Notes: generated by a model not told the origin, from the letters alone. A stretch of 5,388 nt of DNA from Candidatus Omnitrophota bacterium (GCA_016867095.1 VGKK01000079.1:1-5388), one strand, 5' to 3'; shown: positions 1 through 4,677, counted from the stretch's first letter. Translations and numbers: made by a program.

Positions 1-32
1 CTTGATAATTTAATTTTAATTCTCCTGTCATC

Positions 33-50
33 CCCGCTTTGAAAAGCGGG
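33..50. repeat. Short perfect palindrome (REP-like hairpin 1)
   Basis: CCCGCTTT at 33-40 is the exact reverse complement of AAAGCGGG at 43-50, with only two bases between. It is preceded by TGTCATCC, a combination common in bacterial REP-type intergenic repeats. No T-tract follows on the + strand, so it is not a convincing intrinsic terminator in that direction. The match is seen directly; assignment to a repeat family is inference. Confidence 0.6.
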
Positions 51-79
51 TCCCGTTAAAAAGAAACTTTGTAACGGGA
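51..79. repeat. Hairpin 2 abutting hairpin 1
   Basis: TCCCGTTA (51-58) pairs with TAACGGGA (72-79). Inside it AAAG (60-63) pairs with CTTT (67-70), giving a 12-bp stem with one internal A/G mismatch and an AAA loop. It directly abuts the preceding hairpin. GTAACGGG recurs at 95-102, so part of this arm is also a direct repeat. No T-tract follows. The function is unknown. Confidence 0.6.
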
Positions 80-160
80 CGGGGTTTTCTGGGTGTAACG
101 GGGTAAATAATCTTGGGATGTCGTCTTGAGCACAATAAGTCTTTATATAGCGAAACCCCG
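80..160. repeat. Outer inverted repeat CGGGGTTT / AAACCCCG
   Basis: CGGGGTTT at 80-87 and AAACCCCG at 153-160 are perfect 8-bp inverted repeats 65 bp apart. They enclose a partial copy of the tRNA 5' end at 113-125. The right arm overlaps the next palindrome (156-213). The enclosed DNA shows no gene that I can support. Confidence 0.4.
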
Positions 161-243
161 CGGAGTATGTCAAAATTATCGAAGAGAATTTTGACATATC
201 TTACGAAGCGGGGCAAGAGTACATTAAGTTTTGGGATGTCGTC
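113..243. repeat. 13-bp direct repeat of the tRNA-Gln 5' end
   Basis: The 13 bases TTGGGATGTCGTC occur at 113-125 and again at 231-243. The second copy is the beginning of the tRNA-Gln gene (acceptor strand and start of the D arm). The offset is 118 bp, and the intervening DNA includes the palindrome at 156-213. Flanking bases differ on both sides. The arrangement could be a footprint of an insertion that duplicated the tRNA end, or a decayed partial tRNA duplicate. Confidence 0.6.
156..213. repeat. 58-bp nested palindromic element
   Basis: The outer arms CCCCGC (156-161) and GCGGGG (208-213) flank a perfect 12-bp inner stem. That stem is TATGTCAAAATT (166-177) against AATTTTGACATA (187-198), with a 9-base loop at 178-186. 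The two-storey stem with short unpaired segments looks like a dispersed palindromic repeat unit rather than a terminator. It lies immediately upstream of the tRNA, so its right arm may also form part of the tRNA promoter region. Confidence 0.65.
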
Positions 244-305
244 CAATGGTAGGACACGAGAATTTGGGTCTCGCTATCATGGTTCGAATCCATGCGTCCC
301 AGCCA
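232..305 (+). tRNA. tRNA-Gln (anticodon UUG), CCA encoded
   Basis: This is a complete cloverleaf. The acceptor TGGGATG (232-238) pairs with CGTCCCA (295-301), with one T-G pair. The D stem is GTCC/GGAC (241-244/252-255). The anticodon stem CGAGA/TCTCG (257-261/269-273) closes the loop ATTTGGG, which contains anticodon TTG at 264-266. The variable loop is CTAT. The T stem is CATGG/CCATG with loop TTCGAAT. Discriminator G302 and an encoded CCA (303-305) follow. It reads CAA, and CAG by wobble. A U1-A72 first pair and UUG anticodon are normal for bacterial tRNA-Gln. From memory, a tRNA-Gln is often found beside the prs/ctc/pth block in other bacteria, so the location fits the native context. Confidence 0.96.
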
Positions 306-349
306 TTTTCGAGCCTGGACTCGAACCAGAACAGAGACTCGGAAATGGC
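302..349. repeat. Hairpin overlapping the tRNA 3' end, with a T-arm-like tip
   Basis: GCCATTTTCGAG (302-313) pairs with CTCGGAAATGGC (338-349) over 12 positions with one G-T wobble. The left arm begins on the discriminator and CCA of tRNA-Gln. Inside, CTGG (315-318) pairs with CCAG (326-329). Read on the minus strand, this inner part is CTGG-TTCGAGT-CCAG, the form of a tRNA T arm. No T-tract follows, so a classical terminator is not supported. It could be a processing structure for the tRNA 3' end or a tRNA-derived remnant. Confidence 0.5.
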
Positions 350-350
350 A

Positions 351-425
351 GAGAATCGAAAATCGAAAGTTGAAAATAGACGAGAATAGATTTTCGATTC
401 GGTCAAATTTCGATTATCTATTTTC
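351..425. repeat. Imperfect inverted repeat built of ATCGAAA-type units
   Basis: The left arm 351-373 matches the reverse complement of 403-425 at 19 of 23 positions without gaps. The left arm is made of tandem GAATCGAA / AATCGAAA-type units; the right arm carries TTTCGATT complements. Alternative perfect pairings also exist: GAATCGAAAATC (353-364) with 389-400, and TTGAAAATAG (370-379) with 418-427. The element ends at the ribosome binding site of the next gene. Two other gaps in this window (2742-2880, 3851-3939) share the architecture but use a different unit. Confidence 0.6.
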
Positions 426-437
426 AAAGGAAGATAG

Positions 438-782
438 ATGGCATTTATATTTGAAAAACTTGATGTCTATCAAAAAGCTGTAGATTTTGCCGATAAAATA
501 TGCGAATTAACAAAGGCTTTCGCAAAAGGCAATTATTATCTTGCGGATTAGCTCAATAGGGCAGCCTTATCTATCTCAACAAATATAGCCGAGGGCAACG
601 GTCGTTATCATAAAGCTGATAGATTAAATTTCTTCAGGATTGCACGCGGTTCTGCGTTTGAATGCGTCCCGATTTTAGAAATTTGTAGCCGTAAAGGGCT
701 TATTAACGCGGATAAAGGCACAATACTCAAGAGCGAATTAGAAGATATCTGCAAAATGCTTTCAGGGCTTATGAATTATTGA
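438..782 (+). pseudogene. Four-helix-bundle protein (S23 / rRNA intervening-sequence type), amber-interrupted
   Basis: Reading from ATG 438 gives a 114-codon frame ending at TGA 780-782, broken only by TAG at 549-551 (codon 38). The N-terminal part (FEKLDVYQKAVDFADKI) and the part after the stop (LNRAALSISTNIAEGNGR, then FFRIARGSAFE) match what I know of the four-helix-bundle family first described from ORFs in 23S rRNA intervening sequences. The family normally reads LxDQLxRAA, so TAG stands where Gln is expected, one C-to-T change away from CAG. The rest is intact and full length (about 115-120 residues is usual), which points to a recent nonsense mutation. An AAGGA ribosome binding site lies at 427-431. 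The molecular role of the family is unknown to me beyond probable nucleic-acid or partner binding. Alternatives are readthrough of TAG or a sequencing error. Confidence 0.85.
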
Positions 783-800
783 GCCAACCTTGGCGCTCAA
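779..800. repeat. Small hairpin between the four-helix gene and the nucleotidyltransferase
   Basis: TTGAGC (779-784) pairs with GCTCAA (795-800) around a 10-base loop. It includes the stop codon of the preceding frame, and its right arm touches the AAAGGA sequence (799-804) that probably serves as ribosome binding site for the next gene. No T-tract follows, so this is not a strong terminator. It could be chance. Confidence 0.3.
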
Positions 801-815
801 AGGAACACATAACAT

Positions 816-1313
816 ATGGTTCTCTACGAAGAAATACTGCGGGAATTCCAGAAGCAAAAGGTAAAATACGTATTGGTCGGCGGTATTGCCGTTAATCTTC
901 ATGGTTTCCTGAGAAGCACGGCTGATTTGGATATATTGGTTGAGATGAGCAATGAAAACTTAAGGAAAATCGTGAGTATCTTAAAAAAGATAGGCTATCA
1001 CGTAAAGCAGCCGGTTGACCCAATGGGCATAGCTGATGAAGAGTTGCGTTACGATTGGATTCATGATAAGCATATGAAGGCATTTAATTTTTACAAGGAA
1101 GACGAGCTTAAAGAAGTAGATATTATTATAGAATCGCCCGTATCTTACGAGATAGCAAAAACAGACGCTTTAAATATTAAAATAGGCGATAATGTGGTGC
1201 CCGTAATATCCGTAAGAAACCTTATTAAAATGAAGAAAAATACAGGGCGCAATGTGGATAAATTTGATATTGCCGAATTAAAAAGAATAAAGAAACTAGA
1301 AAGGGCTAAATGA
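816..1313 (+). CDS. Nucleotidyltransferase of the Pol-beta fold (AbiEii/MNT-like)
   Basis: The product has 165 residues. The fold signature is visible: VGGIAVNLHG (21-30) has the GG of the nucleotide-binding turn, followed by STADLDI (34-40) with the paired acidic residues D37 and D39. A probable third metal ligand is D102 in EVDIIIE. The C-terminal segment LIKMKKNTGRNVDKFDIAEL (136-155) resembles the helix end of COG-type small nucleotidyltransferases related to AbiEii. Such enzymes transfer nucleotides to RNA, tRNA or protein targets, and many act in two-gene toxin-antitoxin or phage-defence modules. The real substrate cannot be read here. The start ATG 816 has AGGA (801-804) at an 11-base spacing. 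The stop overlaps the start of the next small gene (ATGA), so the two are co-translated. Codon use is AT-rich compared with glmU and prs downstream, consistent with an acquired cassette. Confidence 0.85.
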   Translation: MVLYEEILREFQKQKVKYVLVGGIAVNLHGFLRSTADLDILVEMSNENLRKIVSILKKIGYHVKQPVDPMGIADEELRYDWIHDKHMKAFNFYKEDELKEVDIIIESPVSYEIAKTDALNIKIGDNVVPVISVRNLIKMKKNTGRNVDKFDIAELKRIKKLERAK

Positions 1314-1471
1314 TTTTTCAGTGGGAAACCGAAGACGAGAAGCTATTGAAATCTATGCGCATTCCCCCTAAAAAAAAGTTGGAATGGCTGCAAAAGATGC
1401 ATAATTTTTTACGGAAAAGCATGACAAAAAAACAACGGGAAATTTTTTATAAATTAAGGGGAGCTAGATAA
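1310..1471 (+). CDS. Small partner protein of the nucleotidyltransferase (53 aa, unknown function)
   Basis: ATG 1310-1312 overlaps the upstream stop (ATGA), and the frame runs 53 codons to TAA 1469-1471, which overlaps the glmU ATG by one base. The protein is highly charged and predicted helical, with no signal peptide. It begins MIFQWETEDEKLLK and has the central motif IPPKKKLEWLQKMHNFL (18-34), then KKQREIF. I recall small proteins with a P-x-x-K/R-L-x-W-L pattern beside similar nucleotidyltransferases, but I do not recognise a named family. The ATGA coupling suggests a stoichiometric partner, possibly the antitoxin or specificity subunit of a toxin-antitoxin-like pair. That is inference. 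The end of this gene contains the glmU ribosome binding site. Confidence 0.75.
   Translation: MIFQWETEDEKLLKSMRIPPKKKLEWLQKMHNFLRKSMTKKQREIFYKLRGAR
1458..1463 (+). promoter_or_regulatory. glmU ribosome binding site inside the 53-aa gene
   Basis: GGGGAG at 1458-1463 lies 7 bases before ATG 1471, within the last codons of the upstream small gene. Together with the TAATG stop/start overlap, this makes glmU translation physically dependent on, or coupled to, the accessory small gene. Confidence 0.7.
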
Positions 1472-2724
1472 TGAAAAATAATCTTGCGGTAATAATTTTA
1501 GCGGCGGGGCGCGGCGAGAGGATGAAATCGGCGCTGCCCAAGGTGCTGCATCCTGTCTGCGGCCGGCCGATGTTAAGTTATGTCCTGGATTTGGCGCGCG
1601 GCTTAAAGGCAAGCAAGGTAGTTACCGTGCTTGGCCACCAGCACCAGGAAGTAAAGAAGCTGATGGCTGCCGGCATAAAAATAGTTGTTCAAAAAAGGCT
1701 TCTGGGCACTGCGGACGCGGTCAAGGCCGCGCGCGGGGCGCTGGGAAATTTTAAAGGGGCCCTCCTTGTGCTTTATGGCGATATCCTCTTGCTGAAAAAG
1801 GAAACCATCCAGGGGTTATTGAAGTACCACCGGGAAAATAACCTGGACGCTGCTATATTAACCGCGACAGTGGAAAAGCCGCAAGGCTATGGCCGGATTT
1901 TAAGGGATGAATACTCCAGTATCTGCGGGATAAGGGAAGAAAAAGACGCCGATGACTATGAAAAAGAACTCAAAGAGATTAATACCGGCATCATTTGTTT
2001 TAATAAAGAGAAATTATACGCCGCCCTTGGAGAGATAAAGGCGGACAACCGTAAAAAAGAATATTACCTTACCGATATCATCCGCATCTTCTATGAAAAG
2101 GGCTATGCTATTGACGGCGTGGCGCTGAGCGACATCAACGAGGCGCTGGGCATCAATTCGCGGCAGGAATTAAGCCAGGCCGACAGGATTATGCGCCAGC
2201 GCATTAATGAAAAATGGATGCAAGAGGGCGTTTCCATCATTGAGCCGGCCGCTACCTTTATCAGTTATAGCGCTAAAATCGGCCGGGATACCCTGATTTA
2301 TCCCTTTACAGTGATAGAAAATAATGTTAAAATTGGAAAATCCTGTTCTATAGGCCCCTTCGCGCATTTAAGAGAAGGCACGGTTATCGCGGATAATGTG
2401 GTGGTAGGAAATTTCCTGGAGATAGTTCGTTCACGAATCTCTTCTAAAACCCTAATCAAGCATTTTGGATACCTCGGCGATGCCCGCATAGGCCGGCAGG
2501 CCAATATCGGCGCGGGCGCGGTTACGGCTAATTTTGACGGCCGGCAGAAAAATATCACGGTCATCAAAGACGGGGCATTTATCGGTTCAGACACGGTAAT
2601 GGTGGCGCCGGTTAAAATCGGCAAGGCCGCGGTGACCGCGGCCGGCGCGGTAGTCTTGAAAAATAAAAATGTCCCTGACGGCCAGAGAGTGGCGGGTGTG
2701 CCGGCCAGGGTTTTAAAAAAGTGA
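1471..2724 (+). CDS. glmU: Bifunctional GlmU (GlcNAc-1-P uridylyltransferase / GlcN-1-P acetyltransferase), shortened
   Basis: GlmU catalyses the last two steps to UDP-GlcNAc, the precursor of peptidoglycan and lipid A, in the cytoplasm. The N-terminal uridylyltransferase domain shows LAAGRGERMKSALPK (10-24), QKRLLGTADAV (74-84), GD at 103-104, GYGR (139-142), INTG (170-173) and GINSR (227-231). A helical linker follows (about 232-257), then a left-handed beta-helix of hexapeptides from about 264. In the acetyltransferase site R301, H331 (catalytic base), Y334, N345, N354, K360 and S373 align with E. coli residues as I remember them. The lysine K351 of E. coli falls on V319 and Y387 on F355. 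The protein has 417 residues against about 456. Most of the loss lies between GRD (271-273) and IGPFAHLREG, roughly two coils. The C-terminus VPARVLKK resembles other hexapeptide acyltransferases rather than the E. coli tail. Confidence 0.93.
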   Translation: MKNNLAVIILAAGRGERMKSALPKVLHPVCGRPMLSYVLDLARGLKASKVVTVLGHQHQEVKKLMAAGIKIVVQKRLLGTADAVKAARGALGNFKGALLVLYGDILLLKKETIQGLLKYHRENNLDAAILTATVEKPQGYGRILRDEYSSICGIREEKDADDYEKELKEINTGIICFNKEKLYAALGEIKADNRKKEYYLTDIIRIFYEKGYAIDGVALSDINEALGINSRQELSQADRIMRQRINEKWMQEGVSIIEPAATFISYSAKIGRDTLIYPFTVIENNVKIGKSCSIGPFAHLREGTVIADNVVVGNFLEIVRSRISSKTLIKHFGYLGDARIGRQANIGAGAVTANFDGRQKNITVIKDGAFIGSDTVMVAPVKIGKAAVTAAGAVVLKNKNVPDGQRVAGVPARVLKK

Positions 2725-2741
2725 ATAGTAACATGTTAAAA

Positions 2742-2880
2742 GCGAATATCAGAAGATCAGAGTATCAGAACGGGATTATCAGAGCATCAGGTTATCAGAA
2801 AAAAACGCAAAATTTCTTCATTTCTGGTGTTCTGATAATCTAATTTTCTCGCTCTGATATTCTAATAGTCCGATACTCGT
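2742..2880. repeat. 139-bp imperfect inverted repeat built of TATCAGA units
   Basis: The arms 2742-2801 and 2821-2880 align as reverse complements without gaps at about 42 of 60 positions, around a 19-base loop. The left arm holds TATCAGA-type units starting at 2747, 2755, 2763, 2777, 2785 and 2793, so mostly 8 bp apart. The right arm carries TCTGATA complements (2831, 2853) and degenerate versions. The element fills nearly the whole glmU-prs gap. It could stop transcription or shape mRNA stability between the two genes, but there is no clean GC stem with a T-tract. Confidence 0.8.
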
Positions 2881-2899
2881 AGTTGATATTACATATGGG

Positions 2900-2904
2900 A
2901 GGAG
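2900..2904 (+). promoter_or_regulatory. Ribosome binding site that fixes the prs start
   Basis: AGGAG at 2900-2904 (in GGGAGGAG, 2897-2904) lies 8 bases before ATG 2913. Starts further upstream in frame (TTG 2883, ATG 2895) would place this site inside the coding region, and they add residues that are not part of the usual Prs N-terminus. Confidence 0.8.
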
Positions 2905-2912
2905 CGGCAAAT

Positions 2913-3851
2913 ATGGATAAATTATCGGTATTCAGCGGTAATGCCCATCCGGAATTAGCCAAGGAGATTTGTAAGTACCTGAAGATTAAATTATCCAATG
3001 CCCTGGTAACAAAGTTCAGCGAGGGAGAGATACGCCTGAAGATTAATGAAAATGTGCGCGGCAAGGATGTATTTGTGGTGCAGCCGACCTGCCCTCCGCC
3101 GAACGATAACCTGATGGAGCTACTGATTATTATTGACGCCTTAAAGCGTTCCTCCGCGCAGCGGATTACCGCGGTTATCCCTTATTTTGGTTATGCCCGT
3201 CAGGACCGAAAAGACCAGCCGCGCGTGCCGATTACCGCCAAATTAGTGGCTAATCTTTTGACTACCGCGGGCGCCAACAGGATTTTAACCATAGATTTAC
3301 ACGCCGGCCAAATCCAGGGCTTCTTTGATATACCCGTAGACCATCTTTTTGCCGTAGGCGTCTTTATTGATTATTTTGAGAAATTAAAAATCAAGGATTT
3401 GGTGGTGGTCTCGCCGGATGTGGGCGGGATAAAGATGGCCCGGGCTTATGCCAAGAGGCTGGACGCGGGCCTGGCCATCATTGATAAGCGGCGGGATTCG
3501 CCCGAGAAGACCGAGGCAGTGCATATCCTGGGCCACGTGCGCGATAAAAACGCGATTATCGTGGATGATTTGATTGCTACCGGCAGTTCTTTAATTGAGG
3601 CAGTGGAGGCCTTAAAAAAGGCCGGGGTTAAAACCGTGTACGCGGCAATTTCGCATGGTGTTTTATCCGGGCCGGCCATAGAGCGGCTGGATAAGGCCAA
3701 GGACCTTAAGGAATTGTTGATTACAGACAGCATCCCTTTTAGCAACCACAGAAAGCACTCCCGGATTAAAGTGTTGTCTGTGGCGGACCTTTTAGGCGAG
3801 GCGATAAAAAGGATTCATAACGAAGAATCGGTAAGTTCATTATTTGATTAA
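2913..3851 (+). CDS. prs: Ribose-phosphate pyrophosphokinase (PRPP synthase)
   Basis: Prs makes phosphoribosyl pyrophosphate from ribose 5-phosphate and ATP in the cytoplasm, feeding purine, pyrimidine, histidine, tryptophan and NAD synthesis. From ATG 2913 it has 312 residues, the usual length. The N-terminus MDKLSVFSGN and FSEGEIRLKI (35-44) are typical. FGYARQDRK (92-100) is the ATP-binding flexible loop, and TIDLHAGQIQGFF (126-138) holds the metal/substrate residues D128 and H130. DKRR (191-194) begins the catalytic loop. VDDLIATGSS (217-226) is the ribose-phosphate binding loop, and ITDSIPF (270-276) is also conserved. In the binding loop the aspartate common in DDxIDTGG is alanine (A222). 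Substitutions there are found in some relatives, so activity is still likely. The stop TAA overlaps the first base of the repeat at 3851-3939. Confidence 0.96.
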   Translation: MDKLSVFSGNAHPELAKEICKYLKIKLSNALVTKFSEGEIRLKINENVRGKDVFVVQPTCPPPNDNLMELLIIIDALKRSSAQRITAVIPYFGYARQDRKDQPRVPITAKLVANLLTTAGANRILTIDLHAGQIQGFFDIPVDHLFAVGVFIDYFEKLKIKDLVVVSPDVGGIKMARAYAKRLDAGLAIIDKRRDSPEKTEAVHILGHVRDKNAIIVDDLIATGSSLIEAVEALKKAGVKTVYAAISHGVLSGPAIERLDKAKDLKELLITDSIPFSNHRKHSRIKVLSVADLLGEAIKRIHNEESVSSLFD

Positions 3852-3939
3852 CACGGATACACACGGATAAAAGAACGGATGCGCACGGATGAAAAGTATT
3901 GTCCGTGTAAATCCGTAAAAAATCCGTGTGAATCCGTGT
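3851..3939. repeat. Imperfect inverted repeat of ACACGGAT units (four left, four right)
   Basis: The left arm 3851-3890 has units ending CGGAT with cores at 3854, 3864, 3876 and 3886. The right arm 3901-3939 holds the complements as four ATCCGTGT-type units. The two arms share the same unit spacing (about 10, 11-12 and 10 bp) and differ by a single base in length, with a 10-base loop. The first unit begins at the last base of the prs stop codon. Spacing near one DNA helical turn is notable. I have seen ACACGGAT-type repeats in many environmental bacterial genomes, but I know of no named function. The element fills most of the prs-rplY gap. Confidence 0.85.
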
Positions 3940-3960
3940 CAAGAGGAGCGATAGCAACAC

Positions 3961-4677
3961 ATGGACGAGATAATTTTAGAGGTAGAACTAAGAGAAGAGA
4001 CAGGCAGAATTAAGGTAAAGGATTTAAGGCAAAAGGGCTTTATCCCGGCAGTGGTCTATGCCGCGGGCGCGGCCAGCCAGGCGATAAAAGTGCCGCGCCG
4101 GGAATTTGTGCATCTCTTGCACGAGTATCACCTGGAAAATACCCTGATTAACCTGAAAGTCAAGAACGACAAAAAACAAAAGACGCGGGCTTGCTTAATC
4201 AAGGAGATTCAGTACCATCCCGTAGCCGGCAATATCGTCCACATAGATTTTAACGAGATTTCCCTGACTAAGAGCATCAAAGTCAACGTGCCGGTGATGG
4301 CCAAAGGCGAGCCTGTAGGGGTAAAACAGGAAGGCGGCTCTTTAGAGCAGATACTTTGGGAAATTGAGGTGGAGTGTCTGCCTACGGATATACCCAAGAA
4401 TATTGAGGTTGATGTCAGCCAGCTGAAGTTGAATGAATCCATAGCGGTAAAGGAGCTCGTCTTACCCCCCAAGGTAAAAGTCTTAAATGACCCGGAGGCC
4501 AAGGTCTTATCGGTAGTTGAGCCCCTGAAGGAAGAAGTAGTAGCGCCGCCGGTTGAAGGCGAAGAGGCGCAGGAGCCGGAAGTAATCAAGGAGAAGAAGG
4601 AAGTCCCTGCCGAAGAGGGCGCGCCGGAGCAAGGAGAAGAGAAGAAGGAAAAGGAAAAAGAGAAAAAAGAGAAATAG
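3961..4677 (+). CDS. rplY: Ribosomal protein L25 (general stress protein CTC type) with long charged tail
   Basis: L25/CTC/TL5 binds 5S rRNA in the central protuberance of the large ribosomal subunit. The N-terminal 5S-binding domain (1 to about 98) shows LEVELREETG (6-15), then DLRQKGFIPAVVY (21-33) and IKEIQYHPVAGNIVHIDF (80-97). The C-terminal CTC domain (about 101-187) starts SIKVNVPVMAKGEPVGVKQ and contains LPTDIPKNIEVDVSQL (140-155). From about residue 188 there is a 50-residue low-complexity tail rich in Glu, Lys and Pro, ending in alternating K/E and probably disordered. Such tails occur in many CTC proteins. The start ATG 3961 has AGGAG at 3944-3948, a rather long 12-base spacing, but the N-terminus fits the family. 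The stop is TAG. The tail's purine-rich DNA runs up to pth, 7 bp downstream. Confidence 0.95.
   Translation: MDEIILEVELREETGRIKVKDLRQKGFIPAVVYAAGAASQAIKVPRREFVHLLHEYHLENTLINLKVKNDKKQKTRACLIKEIQYHPVAGNIVHIDFNEISLTKSIKVNVPVMAKGEPVGVKQEGGSLEQILWEIEVECLPTDIPKNIEVDVSQLKLNESIAVKELVLPPKVKVLNDPEAKVLSVVEPLKEEVVAPPVEGEEAQEPEVIKEKKEVPAEEGAPEQGEEKKEKEKEKKEK

Noticed and set aside
191..225. TTGACA (191-196) and TACATT (220-225) as a tRNA promoter
   Set aside because: The spacing is 23 bp, too long for a sigma-70 promoter, and TTGACA is part of a palindrome arm. TACATT alone is a weak -10 candidate, so no promoter is called.
113..483. Short + strand frames covering the tRNA and its flanking hairpins
   Set aside because: They run straight through the tRNA-Gln cloverleaf and palindromes and show no protein-like composition.
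438..782. 23S rRNA intervening sequence
   Set aside because: The four-helix gene family was first found in such sequences, but no rRNA flanks are present here.
2742..2880. Rho-independent terminator after glmU
   Set aside because: The stem is long, AT-rich and has many mismatches, with no GC core followed by a T-run.
2883..2912. Extended prs starts at TTG 2883 or ATG 2895
   Set aside because: The AGGAG at 2900-2904 is ideally placed for ATG 2913, and MDKLSVFSGN matches the usual Prs N-terminus.
3851..3939. CRISPR array
   Set aside because: The units are about 8 bp with 2-4 bp between and reverse orientation half way. CRISPR repeats are longer and separated by unique spacers of about 30 bp.
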